Below, in pieces: positions 29,027 through 38,157 of a stretch of 40,887 nt of DNA. Under the pieces are notes generated by a model that saw nothing but the letters and a program-made list of their open reading frames with translations, ran no database searches and was not told the DNA's origin. The stretch is from NCBI GenBank assembly GCA_016932385.1, contig JAFGCY010000067.1, positions 1 through 40,887 on the forward strand, in the 5' to 3' direction. A program made the translations under genes and the position numbers. The number at the start of each line of letters is the position of its first letter. Within the stretch, counting starts at the first letter, position 1. Source of the stretch: a bacterium. Lineage in GTDB: Bacteria; 4484-113; JAFGCY01.

Positions 29027-31243
29027 CTAAATAGCTAATATGCCCTGGTATTCGTACGCTCCAATGTCAATAAGCGGCGCATCGCCCAGGCCGGTGTCAG
29101 TTGTATCCGGATCATCGTAGAATCGCGGGTTTCCTTCAAGATCCACCGTGACCTCAGGCGGCACGGCCATGTTCACACCTGCATCAATGCAGGGCGAGGT
29201 GGTGCCAAGATGCAAATCGCCGTAGTCGTCATCGGCCGTACCCCACGTAAGATCGGAGCCAGGATCAGGCAGCCGGATCAACAGCGGGTTGGCATCGATG
29301 TTCCCGCCGCCATCCGTTCCTAAGGCGGCATCCCACAAGCCACCGCTGCCACCGCAATCCTGCATGTCACAGTAACCGATCAACGCCGTGCTCCCATCGT
29401 TGTACCACTGAGGGCCTGCACCATCTGCGCCATTACCCCAGAAGATGCAGTTCCCAGCTGACATATTGCTGGCGTCGATGCTGGCCACTGCTCCGCCGTT
29501 GTATGCTAAGTTGCCGCTAAATACGCAATTAGCAGCCTGGGGATCTTCAGAGAAACGGTTACAGATCGCCCCGCCGTGGCCGGCGGAGTTACCACAGAAA
29601 ATGCTGTTGATGATTCGTGGGTTGCTGGAGTAGTAATTAATAATCGCCCCGCCGTAACTATTAACAGAATTCCCCAGGAACAAGCAGTTGACAATAGTCG
29701 GACTGCTGCCTTGCCAGTTATACAATGCGCCACCACCATTTGGGGCTGTGTTGCGGATAAACGAGCAATTCACTAACAGGGCATGGCTGTCGTTATCGAG
29801 CTGCATGGCACCACCGGTTTTTTCTCCCGTGTTGCCGATGAATTCACAGTCGTAAAACTCCGGGGTAGCCGCGTAGCAGTATACTCCAGCACCGTTATCT
29901 TGGGATGTATTACCGCTGAAGGTGCAGCCGTCGAATTCACCCTCATTTGCGCAGTATACAGCTCCCCCGTCGCCTCCGGTATTCCCAGTGAAGTCACATC
30001 CGATTACTTCAAGATAACCGGCTCCTTGGCTCATCAACGCTCCACCAAAGCTCGCTCCGGAGTTTCCCACGAAAGTGCAACCGGTCAGTTTCATATCATG
30101 GGAGTTACGTACACCACAGCCTTGCTGATATGCAGAGTTATTCTCAAAGGCGCAACTCGTGATCTCACAGAAATAGTTGCTGAATAGACCGCCGCCGATC
30201 ACGGCCTTGTTATACACAAATCGGCAGTTTGCCACCACTAGATTGAATGCATTGCTGTAAACCCCACCCCCAGCACGATGTGGCGTTGCCGGTTCCGCTG
30301 TGAAATCATCTGAGTGCCCACCCGCAATGATGAAGCCGTCCAGGATTGAACGATAGGCTCCAGCGACAACCGTGAACGAATTATCTGTATTGTCCAGTGG
30401 AAGACCGATGTCCCCTGAGAGCGTGGTTTCGTTCGCCTCCCAGTCACGTTGTTCGCGGGTACTCTCAGTACCAGCGAAACCGCCGTACAATGCCGTATTT
30501 GCACCCAGCTGGAACGTATCTTCACGCGTGTTTCCCGGATAATATGTGCCGGCAGCAACCCAAATCTCATCGCCCGCCCAAGCCATACCAAGTGCGTCCT
30601 GCAGGTCGTTGAAGGCAGTCTCCCAAGTCTCGCCATTTCCACCAGCGGGAGCCTCAGGCTTGACCTTCCAGATGGTTGGCGGCAGGCCTACACTGAGCCA
30701 CTCCAGTGTGCATTCCTCCTGGCCCAAAACCAGGATCTCTATTAGCAACATACCGGTTTCTGAGAAATACGGTGCAGTATCGGCGAAATCAAGCTGCCTC
30801 ACATCCGATGGATTGAACCACTTCCAGCAATCGTGATTGAAATCCCCCAGGCCGATCCAGAGGTTTTCTGCTACTGGTGGCGTTAGCCAGCCGAAGTACA
30901 ACACGGAATCCCCGCTATACGCGTCGAGTATGAAGTCGAAGCCGCTATAAGCGGCATCGTCGAGGGTGGATACCTTAGCAACATAATCTGGCGTGAACCG
31001 TAAAGCTTGCATTTCCACAGCAGTCCTGTTTGTTGGCAGGACAGCGCTAATATTCATGCCATACGTGCGCCGGTCGGAGTCTGCATAGGAAATCTGACGA
31101 ATCAGATCGGATGGCGGCGGGAATCCTTCTGCAACTTCCTGCGCCGAATCTGGATTTGTTGGACTGAATTGCAGCGCACCGGCACAACCAACAACGCAAG
31201 TGAGTACAAGCAATGACAGCAAATCAATCGATCTGTATCGCAC
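29027..31243 (-). CDS. Secreted beta-helix lipoprotein with a novel N-terminal domain
   Basis: The 738-residue product starts VRYRSIDLLSLLVLTCVVGC with lipobox VVGC (Cys20). Residues about 45-186 form a domain also found in the 35123 gene, with WLTPPVAENLWIGLGDF and DCWKW. Then TAFNDLQDALGMAWAGDEIW and VAAGTYYPG lead into a right-handed parallel beta-helix of roughly ten turns, with repeats such as GCTFVGNSGASFGGALM and NCLFLGNSVNSYGGAI, as in polymorphic outer-membrane and pectate-lyase-like proteins. It ends in SPCIDAGVN and IDIGAYEYQG, a typical C-terminus. GTG 31243 has GGGAGG ten bases upstream; the earlier GTG at 31288 overlaps the -10. Base composition is lower in GC than in the housekeeping genes. 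A surface or adhesive role is likely; the substrate is unknown. Confidence 0.8.
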   Translation of the reverse strand: MRYRSIDLLSLLVLTCVVGCAGALQFSPTNPDSAQEVAEGFPPPSDLIRQISYADSDRRTYGMNISAVLPTNRTAVEMQALRFTPDYVAKVSTLDDAAYSGFDFILDAYSGDSVLYFGWLTPPVAENLWIGLGDFNHDCWKWFNPSDVRQLDFADTAPYFSETGMLLIEILVLGQEECTLEWLSVGLPPTIWKVKPEAPAGGNGETWETAFNDLQDALGMAWAGDEIWVAAGTYYPGNTREDTFQLGANTALYGGFAGTESTREQRDWEANETTLSGDIGLPLDNTDNSFTVVAGAYRSILDGFIIAGGHSDDFTAEPATPHRAGGGVYSNAFNLVVANCRFVYNKAVIGGGLFSNYFCEITSCAFENNSAYQQGCGVRNSHDMKLTGCTFVGNSGASFGGALMSQGAGYLEVIGCDFTGNTGGDGGAVYCANEGEFDGCTFSGNTSQDNGAGVYCYAATPEFYDCEFIGNTGEKTGGAMQLDNDSHALLVNCSFIRNTAPNGGGALYNWQGSSPTIVNCLFLGNSVNSYGGAIINYYSSNPRIINSIFCGNSAGHGGAICNRFSEDPQAANCVFSGNLAYNGGAVASIDASNMSAGNCIFWGNGADGAGPQWYNDGSTALIGYCDMQDCGGSGGLWDAALGTDGGGNIDANPLLIRLPDPGSDLTWGTADDDYGDLHLGTTSPCIDAGVNMAVPPEVTVDLEGNPRFYDDPDTTDTGLGDAPLIDIGAYEYQGILAI

Positions 31244-31558
31244 CGCCCGGGAACCTCCCGCGAGATAGGTATACCGGTAGTATAGCACTCTAAGCCAGGA
31301 GCAGACTGGATTTCACGGGCGCGAGTATAAGAATCAAATCGTCGAGATTTTTGCTGGACACCTTGTACGCGTTGACCTGCCCACAACTAACCTGGTTCAT
31401 GCTTAGAGCTGCTAATTTTGCGTCAAATCCATCCGGGGTTCAATCTTCAGAATCATGGTTTGTCAGCTAGTTATTCAGCACCTGTGGATTGAGTAACGAG
31501 ACTTCTGCAAAAAGAAGGGTCATGGTACTCCTAAGTAACCAAACAAAAGGAGTGTCAC
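31244..31558. other. Intergenic stretch between divergent accessory genes
   Basis: It contains the promoter of the beta-helix gene (31279-31287) and AT-rich DNA. I see no ORF, hairpin or repeat of note in the rest, except an AAAGGAGTG ribosome site at its right end. Confidence 0.5.
31279..31287 (-). promoter_or_regulatory. Extended -10 TGCTATACT for the beta-helix gene
   Basis: On the minus strand TGCTATACT puts +1 near 31272 and leaves a 29-base leader with GGGAGG before the GTG at 31243. It supports that start over the upstream GTG at 31288. Confidence 0.55.
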
Positions 31559-32087
31559 ATGAACCACAAGAATAAACCCGTCGAATTGTCAGAAGTGAAA
31601 GCGCTGGCGGCGGCGCGTGGGCGCTTGGTAGGTATTGCTGACGCTGGCCTTGAACGGCTTCAGCCTGACCAGTTGGGCTTTGCTTCAAGGCGTCAGGGGC
31701 ACGCGGCTCGGTGTCTATTTACTATCGGGAATCGGTGTGATCGGCGGCCTGGGGCATCTGGGGATCGGCGGAGTCGCCGGTGATCCAGCCCGGTACGACG
31801 CTTTCGGATTCCTGATCACCTACGCGCTGAACCACCTGTACAACCTGTTCAAAACCGAACCCTTGGTGTATCTCAGCTACAGCTGGTTCAATGAAACGCA
31901 TTACCTGTACGTCTTTTACCTGAACAACTTCACGGAGATAGCCTGCAAATACTCCCTGGCCTGGCTCGTGCTGCCCATGCAGACAGCGATCATCGTCGGT
32001 TACTACTGGCTGATCCGCGGGCTTTTAGTGTTGGGGACGCGGAGTAAATCACGTGCATTATCATTGAAGCGGACGAGTGACGGCTGA
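31559..32087 (+). pseudogene. Frameshifted membrane-protein gene of unknown family
   Basis: A strong ribosome site (AAAGGAGTG) precedes ATG 31559, which opens MNHKNKPVELSEVKALAAAR. That frame soon turns into non-protein-like Arg-rich sequence and stops at 31783. A second frame, open from about 31632, encodes LLTLALNGFSLTSWALLQG and continues to 32087 with about four hydrophobic segments (TRLGVYLLSGIGVIGGLGHL, FGFLITYALNHLYNLF, ACKYSLAWLVLPMQTAIIVG). The two frames differ by +1 base, and a stop in the second frame at 31629 separates them. One extra base near 31626-31634 would join them into a protein of about 175 residues. It may be a sequencing or assembly error, a recent mutation or a programmed shift. 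I do not recognise the family. Confidence 0.65.
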
Positions 32088-32152
32088 TGCCGGATCGCAA
32101 ACTGACCGGCGCCGGCGATCAGGAATGAAGTTAGGGAAAGGCAGGTGGATGC

Positions 32153-33985
32153 ATGTCTGATAAGGTGAGTGCGAAACACCGGGAAAAGGCGCAGGACCTG
32201 GCTTGGCAGGCGATGGACGCTTCCGATTTCAAGATAGCGCTCGAGCTGTGCCGACAGGCGCTTGCGCTTGACCCGCGCTGCGTCGATGCCCTGGTGGGCG
32301 TGGCGGCGATGGACAGCGATGACAACCAACGCCTGGCCGGTCTTGAAGCCGCCGTGCGGATCGCGGCCGAGGACCTGGGCGGTGACGCGTACTTCGAGGA
32401 GAACGAGGGCTATTTCTGGGGCTTGGTCGAAACGCGGCCCTACATGCGGGCCCGGGCGTTACTGGCCGAGGTCCTGGACGAGTTGGGCCGGACCTTGGAT
32501 GCGATCGCTGAGTACGAGGCCTTGATGCGGCTGAACCCGAACGACAACCAGGGATTGCGTTACCGGTTGATCGGGTTGTACCTTGAGACGGGAGGGCTGC
32601 GCAGCGCGCGCAGGTTGCTGGAGGAGTATGGTGATGACGACTCCGCGATGTTCACCTGGGCCGCCGTCATAGAGAGCTGGCTGTCCAACGATCTCGACGG
32701 CGCCAGCCACGCCTTGGCCGTCGCCCGTGAAGCCAATTCATATGTTGAGGACTACTTGCTGGGGCGCCGGCCCCTGCCGGAGGAACTACCCACATATTAC
32801 GGTGTAGGTGACCTGAATGAAGCGGTAATCTGCATGCTGACGGTCGGCCGGGCCTGGGCCGCCAATCAGCAGGCGATTAACTGGCTGGCGAGCCAGCCGG
32901 CGGCTCCGCTTGCCATTTCTTTCAACGAGGCGGGACGCAACGATCCGTGCCCCTGCGGCAGCGGTAAGAAGTACAAGAAATGCTGTTATGGCAAGCCCGT
33001 GGCTGAGCCGGCACCCTCGCCGGGCCGGGCCGGGCCGCCCAGCTTGGGGCGGGGCGAGCATGAAAGAATGATGCGAGATTTGACCGCAGCTATTGCCAGG
33101 GAGGGAATCGAAACCGAGGAAGAGATGGATGCGTTTATCCAGCAATACAATGCTTCCTTGGACCAAGAACAGCCCGCCGATTTCAGCGGCCTGATACCGG
33201 AACAGGTGCGTGAGCTCTTAGAATTCCCGTTCGACTCGCCCGGCCTGTTGGAGTTTCCGAAACAGTTGGATTGCGAGCCCGTCGCGCCCGTGATTACGCT
33301 GATCCAGGCCTTGGCCGAGGTGATCGGCGAGGACGGGCTGAAGCTGACTCAAAAAGGCAACCTGAAGCGCGACGTGACGCAGCGGATCGCCCTGGATTAC
33401 TGGGGTGAGGAGAAATACGAAAAATATACGAAGATCATCAAACTCCATCGGGAGTACGCCTTCAGCGACCTGCGCGTGACGCGTGAACTGGCGATGGCCG
33501 CCGGATTGATGCGCAAATACCGGGGCAAGCTGGTGTTGACCAAGAAATACCATCAGTTGCTGAAGCAAGGGGGACTGGCGGCGGTCTATCCATTGCTGTT
33601 CGAAACCTTCATCTGGGAGATCGACTGGGGCGGTTCACTTAGAGATGATGAGGGCTTTGTTCAACAGAGTTTCGCTTTTACGCTGTACCTGTTGCAGCGG
33701 CTCGGCGGGGAATGGCGCGCCAGCACGGAGTATGCGGATGCTTACTATCGGGCGTTTCCGCGGCAGCTGGACACAAGTTGGCTACGTGATGAATACAGCC
33801 AGGAGTTGTATTACAAGATGATGAGCTCAAGCTATTCCTATTTCGCGCTGGTACGCTTCGCCAATTTCATGGGATTGGCGGAACTCCGGGATTACGACCT
33901 GCTGGGCTTTCACGAAGAATTCCAGCTCCGCAAGACGCCGCTGTTCGATGCCGTAGTGAAGTTTCACGTCGATCCGGTTACATAG
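32153..33985 (+). CDS. TPR / SEC-C zinc-motif protein with a long C-terminal domain
   Basis: The 610-residue product begins with TPR-like helices ([40 protein letters not shown]), then at about 262-278 a SEC-C zinc motif [17 protein letters not shown], as at the C-terminus of SecA. A Pro/Gly linker and about 300 helix-rich residues of unknown fold follow ([39 protein letters not shown]). The SEC-C motif binds zinc and, in SecA, helps bind SecB and ribosomes. Many unlinked proteins carry it as an interaction module. No signal peptide is present. The ATG at 32153 follows AGGTGG. Confidence 0.8.
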   Translation: MSDKVSAKHREKAQDLAWQAMDASDFKIALELCRQALALDPRCVDALVGVAAMDSDDNQRLAGLEAAVRIAAEDLGGDAYFEENEGYFWGLVETRPYMRARALLAEVLDELGRTLDAIAEYEALMRLNPNDNQGLRYRLIGLYLETGGLRSARRLLEEYGDDDSAMFTWAAVIESWLSNDLDGASHALAVAREANSYVEDYLLGRRPLPEELPTYYGVGDLNEAVICMLTVGRAWAANQQAINWLASQPAAPLAISFNEAGRNDPCPCGSGKKYKKCCYGKPVAEPAPSPGRAGPPSLGRGEHERMMRDLTAAIAREGIETEEEMDAFIQQYNASLDQEQPADFSGLIPEQVRELLEFPFDSPGLLEFPKQLDCEPVAPVITLIQALAEVIGEDGLKLTQKGNLKRDVTQRIALDYWGEEKYEKYTKIIKLHREYAFSDLRVTRELAMAAGLMRKYRGKLVLTKKYHQLLKQGGLAAVYPLLFETFIWEIDWGGSLRDDEGFVQQSFAFTLYLLQRLGGEWRASTEYADAYYRAFPRQLDTSWLRDEYSQELYYKMMSSSYSYFALVRFANFMGLAELRDYDLLGFHEEFQLRKTPLFDAVVKFHVDPVT

Positions 33986-34047
33986 GCTCGAAGGTGTGTT
34001 ACTGCCGCAAACTTGTAATATGATCTATCCAAGGAGGCAGTCAAGCC

Positions 34048-34233
34048 ATGCACGTCAAAATCGAAGACAACGAGTTAGTGATTCGCATCGAACTCCAGGA
34101 GCCGCGGCCGTCGTCGTCCGGTAAGACGCTGATCGTCGCCAGCACCGGTGGCAACCAGCGCACGAACGTCGAGATCGACGGCCAGTCGGTGTTCATCGGA
34201 CTCAACGCCTATATCAAGAAACAGGCCGACTAG
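34048..34233 (+). CDS. Small conserved protein of unknown function
   Basis: This 61-residue protein starts MHVKIEDNELVIRIELQEPR and has SGKTLIVASTGGNQRTNVEI then FIGLNAYIKKQ. I recall similar proteins of 55-70 residues with the SGKTLVVASxxGN and GLNAYIK blocks in many bacteria, with no known role. It is beta-strand-rich without signal or membrane segment. AAGGAGG lies ten bases before the ATG, and a TATGAT at 34019 may be its -10. Confidence 0.75.
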   Translation: MHVKIEDNELVIRIELQEPRPSSSGKTLIVASTGGNQRTNVEIDGQSVFIGLNAYIKKQAD

Positions 34234-34295
34234 TCCGCTGCGACCGGCGGCAGCTTGGCCGGTGAGGGCGAGCAAGTAACGGGTGGGTGGAAGCG

Positions 34296-34943
34296 ATGAG
34301 CGCAGTGGCCGATCAGCCGGGCGGGTCGGAACCGGGCGGCAAGTGCCCGGAGCCGGCCGCGTTCAGCTGTGCCGAGTACCGGATCGTCCGGCGGCCGTTC
34401 GCGTTCTGCACCGACCGGTTCGATATCTATGACACCAACAAGCGCCAGTTGGCGTACGCCGTCAACGAGGGCGCCAGCGACGCGGTTGAGTTGTACTGCT
34501 ACGCCGATCGCGGCCGGCACACCAAGCTGCTCGAGGTCAAGCAGCAGCGTGACGCCGATTGGGACAGGGCCTTTCGCGTGACCGACCTCACCCACACCGT
34601 CACCGTCGGCTGGCTGTTCCGGCGCGAGTTCAGGTCGTTCGTGCAGTCCCGCTGGGATCTAACCGATCCGCAGCGGCAGGTGCTGGCGGTCGTCGACGAG
34701 CAGTACCTGCCGGTGTCCTGCCTGCGCCGCTTATGCAGTCCGCTGCCGGTTGCGCGCCGTTATCGGCTGCTGACCAGCTGGGGGGCCGAACTGGCGCGCC
34801 TGCGCTATTTCGGTTATACGCTGCACGTCGCGGTGCAGCTGATCGAAAACGAGGGCCGGCCCGTGCTGGATCCGCGCCTGATCCTGGCAGTTGCGCTGCT
34901 GCTCTGCGCAGCCGACGCGCCGGAAGATACGGCTGGCGGCTAG
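34296..34943 (+). CDS. LURP-one/phospholipid-scramblase-like protein
   Basis: This 215-residue protein has the twelve-strand-barrel pattern of LURP-one-related/scramblase-like proteins: FDIYDTNKRQLAYAVNEG, HTKLLEVKQQ, FRVTDLTHTVTVGWLF, RSFVQSRWDLTD and VLAVVDEQ. A hydrophobic C-terminal helix (DPRLILAVALLLCAA) ends the protein and fits the single buried or membrane helix of the fold. The function of bacterial members is unknown. I place the start at ATG 34296, five bases after GGTGG, rather than the GTG at 34287. The assignment rests on pattern reading only. Confidence 0.55.
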   Translation: MSAVADQPGGSEPGGKCPEPAAFSCAEYRIVRRPFAFCTDRFDIYDTNKRQLAYAVNEGASDAVELYCYADRGRHTKLLEVKQQRDADWDRAFRVTDLTHTVTVGWLFRREFRSFVQSRWDLTDPQRQVLAVVDEQYLPVSCLRRLCSPLPVARRYRLLTSWGAELARLRYFGYTLHVAVQLIENEGRPVLDPRLILAVALLLCAADAPEDTAGG

Positions 34944-35065
34944 CGATGTGCCCGGTGGGTGAGGCCGGCCGACGAGCCGCACGGGCCGCAGGCCGGTTGG
35001 AGTGATCGATAACCGCCAGTAGAGTGCACCGTTTGCCCCGGCTGGCGTTCAGCTCCGGCAGAATC

Positions 35066-35099
35066 TGTATAATATCCCTAAGAGGTTATATATCTTAGG
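35066..35099 (+). promoter_or_regulatory. Promoter and hairpin for the PKD/beta-propeller gene
   Basis: TGTATAAT (35066-35073) puts +1 near 35080. It overlaps an inverted repeat CCTAAGA-N9-TCTTAGG (35077-35099), which could be an operator or a leader hairpin. The ribosome site GGAGG and ATG 35123 follow. Confidence 0.5.
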
Positions 35100-35122
35100 C
35101 GCTTGATTGCTGGAGGTTCAGT

Positions 35123-37255
35123 ATGAGCCAGCCTGGTTATCGTGTTGCTTGTGGACTGCTGCTTCTTGTGCTGGCCTGCGGCTGCCGCACGGCCGGCCCG
35201 GCCCTGACCCAGCTGCCAGAAGCACCGGATGAGCGAGCGGCGTATCCGAGCTTCGGCGAGTTCCTGCCTTGCCCCAGCGCGCTCTCTGCCCAGGTCGAGC
35301 AGACTCGGGCAGTGTCTTATTGGGAATCTGACTGCATCAAGCACGGCGACGAGTTTAGCGGTTCGCTGCCGAACCAAAACGTGCTGCCGGGTACCAATAA
35401 CTCCGTGGAACTGCATGCTTCCTGGTCCGAAGCCACCGGTATGCATGTAGCCAACCTGGCGTATTGCATCTACGGTTACACGCTCGCCGACTTCGACCGC
35501 CAAGCCGAGTTGCATTACCGCTGGCTGATCCAGCCGCCGTCCTACGACTCCGTCTGGTTCGGCCTGGCCAATTGGCAGGCCGACTGCTGGGACTGGCGAA
35601 CCGCGACGCAGGCCGGCGTCTCCAACTGGGGCAGTGTCACGCCGTATCTCAACGGCAGCGATCTATACGCGGTTGTTGTTTGCGCCAACAACGGCACCAG
35701 CAACCTGCGCTACCTGCGCGTCGGCGAACAGCCCGCGGCGAACATCGTAATCGACGTCAAGCCACGGTCCGCCGGTCCGCCGGCCTTGATTGGTTTTTTT
35801 GCTCAGGACAGCACGATCCCGGTGGGAACGATCACTGACTATGCCTGGGACATGGATCACAACGGTTCGTACGAGAAAGACACCGGAAGTTCCACCTACG
35901 CGAGCCGGACGTTCGAGACAGCTGGCAGTTATCTCGTCGGACTGCGCATCACCAGTTCCTACGACGAGTATTTTACGGGCACTGCCACGGCGGAATTGAT
36001 CGAGCCGTGGGCCCATTCCTGGGGTTCAGACCAGAACCAGAATATACGGGCGATCGCGACTGACAGCAGCGAGTACTGCTACTGCGCCGGCAGTACCGAG
36101 ATGGCAGCCAACGGCGAAGACGCGTTGCTGATTAAATACAACTTGGCGGGTGAAAGGCAATGGACGGCCGTCTGGGGAGGCAGCAACAGTGAATGCATGT
36201 ACGACGTGCTGTATTACGGCAATCACGTTTACACGACCGGCATGACCTCGAGCTTCGGCGCGGGCGGCACCGATGTGCTGTTGCAATGCTGGACTACCGA
36301 AGGGCAGGTCGTGTGGTCGCGCGTGATTGGGACGGCCAATTACGATCAAGGCCACGGCTTGACGCGCGATTCAGAGTATCTCTATGTTGCGGGAACGACC
36401 GGTCCGGCAGGGGATTACGATGTGCTGCTGCTGAAATTCGGGTGCGATAACACCTACAAGTGGGTACGAACTTGGGATGGTGGGGGCAGCGATGTGGCCA
36501 ACAGCATTGAATGGGAAGACGAAAACTTAATGGGGAATTTCGCCGTGCATATAACGGGCACGACCAGTTCAGCCCATCCCGGTGGCCTGGATGTGCTTTA
36601 CCTGGAAGTCTCCGCCTCCAACGGCGATATTGAACAAGAGCGCGTCTGGCATGCTGACTCGGGCTCGCTGTCGAGTGGGGAGCGGATTGCCCTCTCCGGG
36701 GCGGGTACTTTATTACGTCTGGCGATCGCTGGTGAGATCGGCGCTGTCGGGTCGGGCAAAGCGCTGCTGCTCGAAGTCGACGAAGGCTCGTCCAGCCTCG
36801 TTCGTTCCTGGACGGCGTTGGAAGATACCATTGCATACGACCTGACATTTGATACGGGGGGCTTTGACCTGTGTGCCGTCGGTTGCAGCCGAACCCAAAA
36901 CGTAGCCGCCGTGGGATTCGCCCTGGCTATTGACCGGTATACGTATGAGTTGAGTAACTCCTCAGCGTGGTCGGACGGGATGCTGGATACCGGATTCTTC
37001 GCGGTGGCCGGTCTCCCCGGCACCGGTGTGGTGGCCGGCGGGTGCTGCCGGACCGCAGATCCCGGCTCGTGGGCAAGCGCGGCCGGAACGTGGGAAGTTC
37101 CCACTGGCTCCTGGGCGGACTTCAGCGGCACGGCCGGCACGATCCTGCTGAGCTTCGCCAATCCGACCACCGCCGCGCAACTGCTGACGACCGGCGTAGA
37201 GGATACCGGCGGCGGGGTCGAGGATGCGCTGGTGGCCGTGGCGGAATTTCCGTAA
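35123..37255 (+). CDS. Lipoprotein with novel N-terminal domain, PKD domain and SBBP-type beta-propeller
   Basis: The 710-residue product starts MSQPGYRVACGLLLLVLAC (Cys19), a probable lipoprotein. Residues about 61-201 match the N-terminal domain of the 29027-31243 product: RWLIQPPSYDSVWFGLANW and DCWDW, then TPYLNGSDLYAVVV. A PKD domain follows (about 205-290, with TITDYAWDMDHNGSYE and TFETAGSYLVGLRI). The rest is SBBP-like propeller repeats, such as DALLIKYNLAGERQWTAVWG, TDVLLQCWTTEGQVVWSRVI and YDVLLLKFGCDNTYKWVRTW. GGAGG is seven bases before the ATG. A cell-surface binding or display role is likely; no enzymatic site is seen. Confidence 0.8.
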   Translation: MSQPGYRVACGLLLLVLACGCRTAGPALTQLPEAPDERAAYPSFGEFLPCPSALSAQVEQTRAVSYWESDCIKHGDEFSGSLPNQNVLPGTNNSVELHASWSEATGMHVANLAYCIYGYTLADFDRQAELHYRWLIQPPSYDSVWFGLANWQADCWDWRTATQAGVSNWGSVTPYLNGSDLYAVVVCANNGTSNLRYLRVGEQPAANIVIDVKPRSAGPPALIGFFAQDSTIPVGTITDYAWDMDHNGSYEKDTGSSTYASRTFETAGSYLVGLRITSSYDEYFTGTATAELIEPWAHSWGSDQNQNIRAIATDSSEYCYCAGSTEMAANGEDALLIKYNLAGERQWTAVWGGSNSECMYDVLYYGNHVYTTGMTSSFGAGGTDVLLQCWTTEGQVVWSRVIGTANYDQGHGLTRDSEYLYVAGTTGPAGDYDVLLLKFGCDNTYKWVRTWDGGGSDVANSIEWEDENLMGNFAVHITGTTSSAHPGGLDVLYLEVSASNGDIEQERVWHADSGSLSSGERIALSGAGTLLRLAIAGEIGAVGSGKALLLEVDEGSSSLVRSWTALEDTIAYDLTFDTGGFDLCAVGCSRTQNVAAVGFALAIDRYTYELSNSSAWSDGMLDTGFFAVAGLPGTGVVAGGCCRTADPGSWASAAGTWEVPTGSWADFSGTAGTILLSFANPTTAAQLLTTGVEDTGGGVEDALVAVAEFP

Positions 37256-37329
37256 CCGCCCAGTCGTGATCTGGTGCAGCCGGTAGTCGATTGCGCTTGC
37301 GCCGGGTAGGTTGCGCACTGGCTGCCCGG

Positions 37330-37899
37330 TTAACCGAGCAGGGCTCCCAGCCACCAGGCCAGCAGCGCAAGCATTCCCGTGGTTACCACCGCGCCCGGCA
37401 GGCAGCAGCAGCAGCGGGAGCGCGGCTGCTCCTGGACGCTGTTGTCGACATAGACCTCCTGGGAAATGACGGTCTGCTCGACGGGCGGCTCGGGCGGCGC
37501 CGGCGGGCCGGAGTGCGGCGTACTCGACCTCAAACGCCGGGCGGAGGATTCCGCCGCGCTCTTGCGCGGCGTCGGGACGGGCGGCCGGCTCGGCGGGCGC
37601 TTTTCCTGGTGGATATCGCGCTTGGCGCCGCTCGGCGCTGGGCTGGCCGTTGGCTTCGGTTGCGGCTTCGGCTGTGGCCGGACGCTGGGCGTGACCTGCT
37701 GGCGCGGGCTGCGCTGGATCGTGCGCTTGGGGGCGCGGCTGGATTTGGGCACCGCCGCCGGCGGAGCCGCAGCACGTTCCTGGCGCTGGACGTTGGCCTT
37801 CTTCATCACCGCGCGCTTGGCCGCGCTGGCCGCCGTGCTGCGGCGTTGCGCCGCGGACGGTTTGTTGCTGCTTCCCGAACTTCCACCCCGTTTGATCAC
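37330..37899 (-). CDS. Basic Pro/Ser-rich protein with Cys4 and C-terminal membrane anchor
   Basis: This 189-residue protein begins at GTG 37899 with AAGGAGG six bases upstream, which supports this frame over the antisense ORFs. The first about 150 residues are disordered and very basic, with Arg/Lys-, Pro- and Ser-rich runs. The end reads RSRCCCCLPG followed by VVTTGMLALLAWWLGALLG, a single tail-anchor-like helix. The four Cys lie at the membrane face. I do not recognise a family. It could bind nucleic acid or an acidic envelope polymer with its basic arm. It runs antiparallel to its flanking genes. Confidence 0.65.
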   Translation of the reverse strand: MIKRGGSSGSSNKPSAAQRRSTAASAAKRAVMKKANVQRQERAAAPPAAVPKSSRAPKRTIQRSPRQQVTPSVRPQPKPQPKPTASPAPSGAKRDIHQEKRPPSRPPVPTPRKSAAESSARRLRSSTPHSGPPAPPEPPVEQTVISQEVYVDNSVQEQPRSRCCCCLPGAVVTTGMLALLAWWLGALLG

Positions 37900-38157
37900 C
37901 TGAGTCCTCCTTCGGCTCCGCTGCTCGAATGATTACTATCCCGTCAGCCGGCGGCCTGCCGCATCCCCGCCGGCTGATAGCTTCCGGCAACCGGCTGCCC
38001 GTGGCTCGCGGTGTCTATTGTAAACGCAACCCGGCTGATAATGTCGCTTCTCCAGAAACTAGGCGACGGGAGTCAGATGCAGATATCATCGGGATTTCAT
38101 CGCCGATGCCTTACAGCGGATTCGCTCCTTAATTACAATTGAGACCGGAGGTTCAAT

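Noticed and set aside
37466-37903. Plus-strand ORFs across the basic protein gene
   Set aside because: No ribosome site; Gly/Ala/Arg-rich shadow frames of a Pro/Arg/Ser-rich protein that has a strong AAGGAGG site.
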